From Amborella trichopoda (Eukaryota; Streptophyta; Magnoliopsida; Amborellales; Amborellaceae), in assembly GCF_000471905.2 (NCBI RefSeq), contig NW_006499443.1, forward strand, positions 422,357 to 486,356: a DNA stretch of 64,000 bases, given 5' to 3'. The notes under the pieces are model-generated. The model was not told the DNA's origin, did not search any database, and saw only the letters and a program-made list of their open reading frames with translations. This document shows positions 12,664 through 24,700 of the stretch, one piece after another (the first letter of the stretch is position 1; every line of letters starts with the position of its first letter). The position numbers and the translations under genes were made by a program.

Positions 12664-13345
12664 TTTATTTTTTATACAAAGAGATCACATTCATTATTGA
12701 TCATTAAATTTGAAACTTGAGAGTTGAGGACGTACCATTGTTTAGACACAAAGTACAAAATAAAATTGTTCGAGTGTCGTGACTCAGTTTCATTTATTAG
12801 ATCTAATAGCTAAAAGTAATTTGTACCATCCTTGTACAAAAAATAAATAGTCGCATAGTATATATGTTGAGGATTGATGCCTTGTATTATGAGGAAATAG
12901 ATCTATCAAGGTGGAGTCAAAAAGACGATTTCGGAGGGCCGTTAAAAGCCCGTAGGGCTTGAGGGATTCGATATATTTGAAACTTGATATATATTCGTAC
13001 AAGGGTATTTTGGTAAATTGTACCATTTATCTCGAACTCGATTTATATCGTTGCGATTGGGGGATTATCCGAAGTTAAAGGTTAAGGGACAAACACAAAT
13101 CTCTTTGTAATTAGATAAAAACAGAGAGGCATGAGGAAGAGAGAGAATTGTAATCCTATTCTCTATTGCTAGTAAAGAAGCTCTAATCTCCCGTAGACGT
13201 AGACACGTTGCCGAATCACGTATATCTTTGCGTTGTGGTTGATTATCTTTTTTTTTTGTATTTTTTTCTTCTTTCTTGTTTTTTGTAGATTGCTTTTTGT
13301 TTCTACAATATAATCCCAATATAAAGTAAAAAGAATGGACCTTAT
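12664..13345. other. Intergenic DNA, nothing recognised
   Basis: AT-rich sequence with a polypyrimidine patch at 13245-13290. No convincing gene, RNA or transposon end was seen. Confidence 0.45.
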
Positions 13346-13349
13346 TTAT

Positions 13350-13500
13350 GTGCGGCCAAACCTTCATGTAGAAATGCGGGCCTATTGATAAATTTATTTT
13401 TGAGATGAAATTTTGAACTTGATTTTTAAGGGCACGTAATATCTAACATTGAGATCATGAATATGAAAAAATAACCAAAAGGAATTAGATTACTTTTTGT
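13350..13500 (+). repeat. Repeat family 2, 5'-end fragment
   Basis: Begins GTGCGGCCAAACC, then TGTAGAAATGCGGGCC, ATTTATTTTTGAGATG and GATCATGAATATGAAAAAA, matching the left half of the copy at 53080-53395. The right half is missing and the sequence runs into a T/C-rich tract. Confidence 0.55.
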
Positions 13501-14189
13501 TTTATTTCTTTTCTTTTTTTTTTTCTTCTTTTTCTTTAATAGGTATGTGCCTAATTGGGTAAAAGCACTTTGTTTGAATTAGCAGCTCAAAGAAACCAGT
13601 AACTTTGATATTTCCCAGGAAAAAAAATAAAAATAAAAATAAAGGAAAGAGTTTACAGATTAGGTGGAAGATATGAACTGGTTAAAAAACCACAAGCTTT
13701 CTTAACTTTTCTTAGGGAAGTTGACAACCATGTATACGACTGTTGGAGCTAACATGAAAATCAACAGCAATTGACTACATTCATAGGAATGGAGGCCCTC
13801 ACCTACTTTATTCTTTTTAAAGCATAAGAAGAACTCTCTCTCTTTCTCTCTCTACTTCCTTCTGTAAGCATAAGAACTTTCTCTCTCTACTTTCTTCTTT
13901 TGTAAGCATAAGAAGAACTCTCTCTCTCTCTCTATCTCTACTTTTGGTCAGCAATGTATTTCATTAATCTATAATTTAATAACCTGAAAGAGACTATCCC
14001 CTATTTGGGGGGAGAATCTGAAATAATGCTCATTTCAACCAAACCCCTTATTCATCTCCCTGGACTTTGTTTCTTTTCTTTACGAAACAACTGCTCTATT
14101 CATTTTTTTTCTCTCTTCACAATTAATAATTAAGATTCTCTCTCTCTCCCCTCAAGCACATGTCCTGAGTCCGGACACGGTTTTTATGA

Positions 14190-14456
14190 GTCCACGTAGA
14201 AATGAGTCACCTATTAAAAATCTATTTTTGAGATGGAATTTTTTACCTAATTTTTAAAGACATGTAATGTCTTATATGGAGATAATGAATATGAATAAAT
14301 TAATTAATTTTAAAAATTAAAAATAATAATTTGATTAAAATAACATTTGGAAAAGTTAATTTCAACTGCTTTTAGATGGACCACCTATTTACATTCATAT
14401 TTAAAATAGATGCTTTATACCTGGGGGGCACTGTAGAAATGTGGTCCCGGCCGCAT
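14190..14456 (+). repeat. Repeat family 2, near-complete copy
   Basis: Runs from CACGTAGAAATGAG through CTATTTTTGAGATGG and the AT-rich core to GATGGACCACCTATTTAC, AGATGCTTTATACC and CTGTAGAAATGTGG, ending near CCGCATAAAACAATTTTCC. This right edge (GCATRAAAYAATTTTCC) is shared with copies ending near 34325 and 53395. Confidence 0.6.
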
Positions 14457-14902
14457 AAAACAATTTTCCTTTTTGTTGCCCTTTTCATCTGATTTAAGCT
14501 TGAAGATGCCCAAGAACAAAAGGGGTTGAAATTTGATGCAAAGAGCCACATCTCCAATCCAACGGTGTAAGAAATCCCTATAATAGCCTAAAAATTTATT
14601 TGTACCCCTAATTGTGAAATTCAAAGCTTCAGGATTGGTGCTGGAGAGAATATATAAACATTTAAAAACCTTAAAAATGAACGGGACAAATAATATTGTC
14701 TTTAGGACTTAAAATCTTTTCTAATTCATATATCTCAATATTATGGTCACCAAAGAGGCTACCAACATAAAAACAAAAAAAATTGGTGGGTTTTTAAGGG
14801 TACCAGTATAAAATTGGTCCATTGTATACAAATTTTCGATAGATTTTTAAGAAGTATTTGGCTCAAATTATTTTTTTTGAAATATTCTGTTAATATTTTT
14901 AT

Positions 14903-15296
14903 AGGGTACGGTTTCTATAAGGTTGCAACCTTAAACAATCCAATTACAACACACCTTAAAATTTTATCATAACATGTTATTTTGTTGTAAAAAATTATTA
15001 GTATTATTTTAAAATCTATTTTCATATCTAATCAGAAAATTTTAAATTCCAAAAATAGTTAAAATCAAGTAGATCTATAAACATATGAAAATCTTGAAAA
15101 TGGATGGTCTAGATAATGTGTTGCAAGATGCACAATTTCCGAACTCAAATTTTTTTTTTTTCATATTCATACATATCGATGTCGAAATGATCAAATAGAG
15201 GGTTTTTCAACATTAAATCAACCTTTCCGATAGATTTTTGACATGCATATCTAATTCTACATTTTAAAGTTGCAATCTTATATAATAGTTTCTATA
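14903..15296 (-). mobile_element. Mutator-like MITE, subfamily a (copy B), reverse orientation
   Basis: The + strand shows the right-hand terminus first: GGGTACGGTTTCTATAAGG then TTGCAACCTTAAACAATCC. It ends with ACATTTTAAAGTTGCAATC TTATATAA, the complement of the left terminus in other copies. The right edge runs into a (TA)n microsatellite at about 15294-15315, so a target duplication cannot be judged. Confidence 0.7.
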
Positions 15297-15678
15297 TATA
15301 TATATATATATATATTATTATATTATATCGATGTTGCATTCTCTTTGGCCTCTCTCTCCGTCTGTTTGTGCGTGTATGGCATACACTGTATTGTGTGTGG
15401 CCTAACAGGGGAGCACAACGACAAACAGATAATGGCAACCCATAACCACAGGGACTAATGTTATACAGCTCTCTTAAAAGTCTTAAACCATACTTATAAA
15501 TTCATACAACTCTCTGAAACCATATTTATAAATAAATGATGGCCTAAAAGTTGCAGTCACCAACATAAATACACCATTTAAATACAAGAACGGTCAAAGG
15601 AATCTTGAAGTATCATGCGCTCCTTCTTCTCTGCCTAACAAAACAAAGTCAACCACCCCAACTGAAAGTAATCCTGTT

Positions 15679-15690
15679 CTATATATACAT
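15679..15690 (+). promoter_or_regulatory. Candidate TATA box of the NPF gene
   Basis: CTATATATACAT lies about 75-80 bases upstream of the proposed start codon at 15761, a usual spacing for a plant TATA box with a short leader. Pattern match only. Confidence 0.45.
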
Positions 15691-15760
15691 ATAGCAATGG
15701 GACTCAAAAAGCAGGAACAATAAGCTTCCAGCTCTCTATTTTCAAGAACAGACCAAAACA

Positions 15761-18700
15761 ATGGTAAACCCTAAATCTTGATTTGTTTTTCTTTTTAACA
15801 TAACCCTAAATCTTGTTTTCATTCCTCTTTTCTTATGCCAAATTTAGTTATAACTAACTCTCCTTCTCTAAACGTAATATGAATAGGGTATTTGCAGAGA
15901 TGGAAAGGCCCAAGTTTTGCAGCCTAAGAAATTGGGAGGAAGGAGAGCTGTTCTCTTTGTCTATGGTCATTTCTATATCTTCTTTGAGAATTTCAGCTAA
16001 ATTTAACTAGTGTATACTAGTATTTTCCTCTCTAATTTTTAGATAATTCTCTAAATTTGGTGAAAAGTTTTGGATTTGGGTTTGGTGGTATCACTTGAAC
16101 TCTGGCTTTGCGTATTTTTTTGGGGTTTTGCAGCCATGGAAGCAATGGAGAACATGGCATTCATTGCCAGTGCAGTCAGTCTGGTGACTTATTTCAGTGG
16201 TTACATGAATTTTGATCTGACTAAATCTGCTAACACTCTCACCAACTTTATGGGGACTTCATTTCTTTTGCCTATAATGGGAGGATTCATTTCTGATACC
16301 TTTCTCTCAAGATTCAAGACATGCATTATCTTTGGGTTCATAGAACTCATTGTAAGTTCTCTTTTGATCATTTTCTTAAAATCAAAATGGCCAATTCTGG
16401 TCTTCCCAACAAACCAAAGGAAGCCTACTCTCTCTCTCCCAATAAGCCATTCGAGTGCATCTGAAATAAAATTGACGTGATAATATAGTTGAAGTGTAAA
16501 AACATGTTGTACAACCTACTCGGCTAAAACTCGCCTTACCTTACCCATAAGGCTCGGCCGAGTTTTGGAACCATGCTCATAACAAAGTCTCACATCCCAT
16601 TGGCATCTTCTCTCATTTTCCTACACTAATTCATTTTACAAACTGTTTAAACAGGGGTATGCTCATCCCATTCCCATCTTCTCTCTTTCCTACACTAATT
16701 CATTCTACAAACTGTTTAAACAGGGGTATGCTCTTCTTACAGTGCAAGCCCACTTCGATTTCATGAGGCCGAAGATGTGCCCCATTTTAGGCAACAATTC
16801 TCAGAGTAATTGTGAATCAGCTCATGGTGGGCAAGCTGCAATTCTCTTCTCTGGGCTTTATTTGGTAGCTCTTGGGACCGGCGGCGTAAAAGCAGCATTA
16901 CCAGCTCTTGGGGCTGATCAATTTGATAAGAGAGATGAGAGAGAAGCGCCTGATCTTTCGAGTTTCTTTAACTGGTTCTTGTTCAGTCTCACCATTGGAG
17001 CTTCTTTTGGGGTGACCTTCGTGGTGTGGGTTAGTGTGAATCAAGGTTGGGAATGGGGGTTTGGGATCTGCACTGTGGCCATTTTGCTTGCGATTTTCTC
17101 TCTCTACTTAGGCAGGTCGAATTACAGGGTGTATGTGCCGGTTGGGAGGAGCCCTGTGCTGCGAATTTTGCAGGTATGAATGTGTGTGTAAGAGAGAATA
17201 TTTACTTGGCTCGGTAGTTGGTCTTTGCCATTTAAGTGTGCGAGTTCGAGTGGACTCGCTTGACCAACACAAAAAAATAACAAAAATAAAATAAAAATTT
17301 AAAAAATCAAAAAAATTGTTTAAAATATACGAAAAAGTGAAATGCCAACTAAGCTATAAACAATATGAAAAATTCAAAACAAAAAAAAATGTAAAAGGAT
17401 ATAATTTCTATAATTTTTTTTATGTAGCTAGGAATTCTAAGTAACTTGGCAGAGGATTCGAGCTTCAAGAGAGAGAGTGTGTGTTAAATAATTTAGAAAA
17501 AATATTATCATCATCGTAACTTTTTTTTCAATTAATTGTGATCGACTAGTTTAGTAAAACTATACTTTTTATAATTTTTTTATATACCAAGTCTATACCT
17601 AAGGGTAGTTCGTTGCCAAAGCCGTCAATGAACCAAGTTTATACATAGGGGAGTATAATAACTTTGCGCATAATAGTTAGGGGCAAGTCGACTCGGTGCT
17701 GGTGGGTGGGCAGATTGAGCCGAAGACCCCTCCAATTTCACGTAGTTCGAACCGGCTTTTTTGTTTTATGTTTTTTCATTTTTTTAGTAGCTAGGATTGT
17801 TCCAAGCCGGTTCATAACCAGTGGCTAGCTGATTCGACCCACCTCTTCGGTTTTTAAAATACCAATAAGCAAAAAAATTCTATACCAATATATTGGTGCA
17901 ATATGCTAGTATAGGATTTTTTCTTTTTAGTAATGTTTGCATTTGGGTTTCAAACGGTCTTGTAGTAACTCCTCAACCATTTGATGTGAACAATGAATGC
18001 TCTTCATTGTTGCTCTCTTTACTCAAGTGCATATTGAGCTGAATTTTGTTGGCATCAGGACAGTTTAAAGAGTTGATACTAAATTATTTGAAGGAAAAAT
18101 TTTATGTGAGTCAGTGGACGCAAGCCCACGAACATTCATCTTTAAGATGGACGTTGTGTGAAGTGCATTAGATCAAAATAACTTGTAAGAAAAAAAAGAA
18201 AAAACACATTTTAAATTTTAAATTTTTTTGCTTTCTTTCATATTCATGTTCACCTTGGGCTAGATCATGATTCCCTAAAAATTTGGCTCAAAAGTCCATT
18301 TTTAAGATGGATTTTAAAGAGGGGGCGCATGTGTACATATGAGTTGTCGGACTCAACAAAACCCTATCCTTATTTGAAACCTAAAATTCTAACATGGTTT
18401 GCTTTTTCTTTATAAAGTATGCCCATAAATAGTTTACCCGATTAAGCTTTGCATAATATGGTGGCATTTGGTGTGCATTGCGAAGTGCATCCTGAACCAT
18501 CAATGGTCAAAGATGGAGACTAAATCAGTCTCTCTCAGTCCATCAACCTTCCTCTGGTTCAAAATGGTGGTTGATGTGAGATGTAGGTTACAGTTGGTAC
18601 GCTATATGTATCACAGTATATAAGTTTTACATACATAGGGACTACTGACTATTGAATCAATAAGGGGTTTGGTCAAATTAAAACCATTTTAATCACCAAT

Positions 18701-21700
18701 CAAATTAGATGGACATGATTCTAAACGTATAATGTTAAAAATATGAATAATATAATATATTATTTAAAAAGTTATTCAATTTTGTTTAGCTAGTCAAATT
18801 GGTCAAAACTGACAGAGTGGAACAATTAAAATATTTAAAGTTTTTATCAAGCTTCGAAGTAAACCTGATTTTTATTTTGAACCAGAAAGATCAAGGCACT
18901 GGCTAACCATTTGACCAATTGGAATCTGCTCTTAATAACTATGACATGTAGTGGTACTACATATGGATCATGGAATATTAGAGATAGAGAACAATATTAT
19001 CACTCATAAGTTCATAAAACAATGGGTTTATAATTGTCCACTTAACTGGTTCGATCGTCATCATCACTATCATTTGAGTCCTATCCTAAATATTTGAGGT
19101 TGGTTGCACAAATCATGTTATGCTATTCTACTCTATCAATGGTCATACCCTCAGTCAGACTGAACGTCTAGAACACCCTAACATGAGCATATAAAATAGG
19201 TTTCGGATTCATGAAAAGATGTGGTAAAGTTCTATGCTAGCCGCCCTACCTAACACAATCCTCTTCTTTTACCCGGGCTTAGGACCGATATGATCGGCTT
19301 GGGACCAGCCACATCAGAGTTCCATTAACTTGTTGGATATGAAGCGAAAATATGGCATTCCAAAATGGTGGGAACTACTTACAACACCGCATACATAGAG
19401 ATGAAGTTATCGCAACCATGTTGATCAAAGTGGCAACGGGTTGGGTCTGGACCCGAAAAACTATTATGGGACCCAGTCCCAAAAATATAATGTGGGACCT
19501 GGACCCCAACCGGATTGGATCCGAATAAAAAATTAAAATATCTATGTAGTTAAATATATCTTAATATTTTTTCATAAATTGCGAAATGTGGGACCCGGAC
19601 CTGATCAAACCCAGACCCAAATCCGAAGAGTGTTCGGGTCTAAGATTTCAAACTGGACCTGACCTGTCGAGTAATTTTTCACTAATACTTGGACCTGGGT
19701 GGGGTATAGCCATCGGGTCTAGGTACATGCAAGAGTTCAACTATTTAGTAGGTTACCTATATATTTTTTATTTAATTTTTAAAATAACTATAGAAATCCA
19801 CGTGACCATGAATTGAAATAGCTGAAAAAAGATAAAATTGATAAATTATCAAAAAATTAGGTGTATTTTGATTTTTTTTTTTTTCTCAACGTTCAGGTGT
19901 TTGTGGCCACTGCTCGTAATTGGAGACTCTCAGTGCCCAAAAATTCAGGAGAATTGTATGAATTGCATGACAAGGAGGCTGGACCGCAAGGTGAAACCCT
20001 AAAAAGGACAGACCAGTTCAGGTAAACATAAAAAAAATTGTTGGAGATACAATTGTACTATTATTGTAGTAAATAAAACATGTTTTATTTTGAAGCTTTA
20101 CAATTTGGAATAAAGAGCTCTAGTATTTAAAAATTCTGGAAATTAGGTGTAAATAGTTTTAAAATCATAAAAATACAATCGAAAAGCATAAAATTTCTTG
20201 CAAATATTTTACGATATATATTTGATCTTGAATTTTTTTTTTTTTTTTTGAGGCACATATAGAGGCTGATCTAAAATTTTTTTTTTGAGGTTAGCTAGTT
20301 GAAGTGATTACTTCCCAAAATTTGGGATCCTACAAATTTTATATGTTATACCCGAACGGAGTAAATGGACAATATGCTTCAATTGGAGCCAAAAATATTT
20401 TAAAAGCATACTTTTTTTGATTTTGCTCTGCTATAATTATTATTAGGAATTGTATACTACAAGGCCTTTAGTTTTAGTATAAAGAAGTCAAAATTATTAT
20501 TTACCATTAGATGTGAAATCGGATAATTAGGGGTACGTCATTAACTAAGCACAAAAGCTAAAATATTATTTCTCTAGGTTTGAGACATACTTTAAGCTAT
20601 GGGATTTTATATGTATTGGTTAAGGGTAATTGTGACGTCTTATGGTACATAATCTTATCATTTATCAACAAAATAGGGATATGTTAGAGCTAGTTATTTA
20701 TTTGTACAGAAAAGTATATAATATGATAATTTGCTTTTAGTACGTCGGGGTTGAAATCATCTTTGGCCATTAGATATCAAATCCGGTGATGGGATATGTC
20801 ATCGATAATACTCAAAGTCCAAAAATAAATTTGCAAACTTTATGTTGCGCTCTGGATTTCTCATCGGCTAATCCAAGTGACATATGCCCTTCTGCGTTGA
20901 CATTTTTGAAGTTAAAATTTAAATTCAAAATGCAATTGTGGTCGTCTATTTTTTTCAAGCCAAAAGATATTCTACTCATGTGCGAGTAGAACTTCATTTA
21001 CTCCCTCGGGTAAAACTCAGCTTAGAATTAAACCTCAGGACTCCGAACTTTGGGAATCTAACCTCTTCAACTCATAGATTAACCTCAATAAAAAAATTTC
21101 TAAAACTTTTTCTAATTGCACCCTCTATGCAATTGACAAAAAATAGTATCTCGAGATTGGACAGAGACCATCCAATTTTTAAATAGAGAGATATAAGTAT
21201 TAAAAAAACTCAAATTTCAATTTTTTTTTAACAATTAGTAATTCTTAAGTGGTTCCCAAAAGTCTAGATTGAAAAAATCCTCCCAAGTATGTCTTCTGAC
21301 TAAGAGAGTAGAAGTAAACTATACTCCTCATGAAGCATAGTATACATGCTTTTTTTTTCGATTTTAATTTGAACAATTACAAGGTGTTTGCGCATAAATG
21401 TCAATTTGATGGTAACTCAATACCATCCCATACGAATTAGCAACTTTGGCCAGAGGCATGGATATACCAGCGTTTGACTACTCAGTCTGAGTCCCGATAG
21501 TGGGATATTAAAAAGAAAACAAAAAGAATCATAAAAAAAAATTTAAAAAAAGATTTTATTTTGTGATATATTTGTTTATATTTTCTATCATTTTTGCTAA
21601 AGATTGGAAAGTGTTTTTATTTTTTTATTTCTTTTTGTAAATACCTATTTTTATATTTTCCATCTTTTTGGATTTTTTTAATATGCCCCCAATCACAAGT

Positions 21701-24700
21701 TGATTTTTTAAAATTTATTTATTTACTACTTTTTTTATCCTCATTTTGATGTGTTTTGTTCAATCCTACTTGAAACATACGTTCTTTATTTTTCTGGATT
21801 TTTTTTTGTATTTGTATAAAATTTTAACCTTTTTTTTTTTACTGCTACAGTACTCGGCATTACTTGGGCCAAGTACTCGGATCGGGCATGGGCCTGAGTA
21901 CCCGCCCCAAGTGGTTTTGAACACAGGGATATACAACTAAAATTAGGGATTTAAGGAGCCATTAGCCTTTTTCTTGCCCCGGAAATCATCTCATGAGGCA
22001 TACTCGGACAGGGTGACTTTGCAATAGGGGACTCACATTATTTACACGAGCCTTCCAATAAACATACATATTTCGCTAGTCACATGCTCCAGCTGGCCCT
22101 CCAAAAAAAATATAACAAACTTTTTATGGGATAATGATTAAGTGATCTTATGGAACCAAATTGTATTGTTCGTCATGCGAGAAAAAAACATTAGAGGAAT
22201 TTTTTTGATCCAAAATTCTCACAACATCTTTAATAAATAAATTTGAGAGGAAAAAAAAAAGTTATGGAGCCAACCCAATAGCTCCGGTTGGCCTCTCCAA
22301 GAAAAAATATAACAAACTATTTATGGGATAATGATTAAGTGATCTTATGGAACCAAATTGTATTGTTGGTCATGCGAGAAAAAAACATTAGAGGAATCGC
22401 TTTGATCCAAAATTCTCACAACATCTTTAATAAATAAATTGAGAGAGAGAAAAAAAAAAGTTATGGAGCCAGCCCAATTGCCACTCCACGAGTAACAAAG
22501 GACATTTTATTTGATGGAGGAATGTTTTTGGTCTTTCAAGAGCTTACAAAAAAAAAAAAGACTACTTTCGTATTTCATCGCACGGTGAATCGAAGATGTT
22601 TTGAAAAGTGATTGTATACTATAAAACTATGGGAAAAGTTTATATAACGTTGCAACCTTAAATGTAAAATCACATATGCACCTCAAAAATCTATCGGAAA
22701 TGTTATTTTAATGTTGAAAAAACCCTCTAATCGATCATCTCGACGTTGAGATGTATGAATATGAAAAAAAAAAGTTTTTGAGTCCCGGAATAGTGCATCG
22801 TGCAACACATTATCTAGACTGTCCATTTTCAAGATTTTCATATATTTATAGATCTACTTGATTTAAACCATTTTTGGAATTTAAGATTTTCTAATTAGGT
22901 ATGAAAATAGATTTTAAGATAATACTAAGAATTTTTTATAACAAAATTACATGTTATGATAAAATTTTAAGGTACGCCTTAATTGGATTGTTTAAGGTTG
23001 CAACCTTATAGAAACCATACCCTAGAACTATTTGACAGCTCTTACAACTATCTAATGGGAAAAGTTTATATAGAGCCGAGGTTCTAAACAATCAAATTTG
23101 AGCCTACCTCAAAAAAATTCACTAAAAGAGGTTGTTTTGATGCCCAAATATCTTCAAATTGATCATCTTGACATCAAGATGCATGGACATGAGAAAAAAA
23201 AAATGGATTTCAAGTTTTGAAAATAGTGTATTTTGTAAAACATTTTTTGACCGTCAATTTTCAAGTTTTCATTGATCTGTCAATCTACACTATTTTTGAA
23301 GCTTTAAAATTTATAAATAAATATGAAAACATATTTTAAGGCTATCACAAAGATTTTCAGTAGTGAAACCATATTTCTCAACACTCTTTGAAGGTTGGCT
23401 CTAATTTGATTGTTTACAGCCTAGGCTCTATACAAACCGCGCCCCTATCTAATTTAAAATAAGATAGATAAGAATGATCGTGACTTTCTTGTACCAAAAA
23501 TAAATGGGCAAGCTTTCTATATTTCTCCTTCCAAATAAAATTTATATACTTCCCCTTATCCAACCGTCCATTTTGAATGGAAGGCTAAGATTGCCCCAAT
23601 CACAATATCACTTCTCTACATTATTTTATTTTTAATTTTTTTTATAAACTATTTTGATACCAAATTTTGGACATCCAATGCTCTATTAAACTCGCACTAG
23701 CGAAAAAATATAAAAAAAATATTTCAATAAAAAAAAGACCAAACTACCCCTAAAATTTTCAAGGGGTATTTTGGTCATTATATTTTATTGAAAATTTATT
23801 TTTAATATTTTTTGTAGGTGCGCCCCAATGAAAAGGTGACACATTATATTCATACAATTTTCATAAAAAAACTAAACGTTAGATCTAAGATCAAACGGTG
23901 AGTGACTATCTTGATCAAAATTGGACGGCTGGATAGTACGGGAAGAATAGATCTTCTATACTGTAGGAGAAGTATAGAAACCTTTTTCAAAATGAATAGT
24001 CGCTTTGTATACTTTCTTTCGAATTTTTTCGGGTCGTAAAAGATCACCCAAGGTGTTTTTACACTTGGAACCAAATGTTACAATTTGATGTATTAAAGAG
24101 CTGACATTATCAGCCTTAGCTCCGCATCCCACATTAGTAGGAGACATTCGAATTCTACATCTCTGCATTTGACCTAAATTGTCTAAATTTAGGACCAGGG
24201 TTACATTGGTTTAGATCCATCAACCGTGGAGTGTTTTGATGCATCAACCATTAAAAAAGAAAAGATACCAAATTTTGTAAAGTCTTCACTAGGGGTGGCA
24301 ACGGGCCGGGCATAGGCCAGGCCAACTTTGGTCCAGGGCCGGTTCGGACCGGGCCAAAGGGGTTCAGGCCCTAGCACTGTTAGGTCCGGGCCAAAAACAA
24401 ATGAAGAAAATAAAATAGGAAAAGGAGGGTCGTGCTGGGCCAAACCAAGCCAATCTAGCCCTAGCCTGGCCCTCATGCCACAATTGAGGCTCAAGCCCTA
24501 TTTTTTTAGGGAAGGGCAAGCCGACCACCCAACCCATTGCCAGCCTCCATCTTCACTGACAATTTTGTGTAGGCTAGTACTCTTGTACATCACCTGTGTT
24601 AATTAATAGAGGTTATATGCTAGCATCAACAACAAAAAGATGAGATTGTATACTATTAGATCATTTATCTTTTAGTACAAGTAGGTTACAATTAATCATG

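Larger units (their letters stand above)
17174..19896 (+). other. NPF intron between exons 4 and 5 (2.7 kb)
   Basis: AT-rich intron with two possible SINE heads near its 5' end. At 19060-19270 it carries a degraded fragment of a repeat containing GAGGTTGGTTGCACAAATC and TCTACTCTATCAATGGTCAT, related to fragments at 35728 and 54085. At 19430-19735 there is a GC-richer GGGTCTGGACCC-type repeat. No exon was found inside it. Confidence 0.6.

Noticed and set aside
16070..16480. A longer frame starting at 16076 for the NPF N-terminus
   Set aside because: Residues before the AMEAMENM motif look like intron translation (T-rich, with a TTTTGCAG acceptor at its end), and the sequence after 16351 runs past a clear GTAAGT donor.
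24201..24606. Frames on both strands rich in G, P and R
   Set aside because: They come from the GGGCC-rich hAT-like MITE at 24291-24549 and have no protein family.
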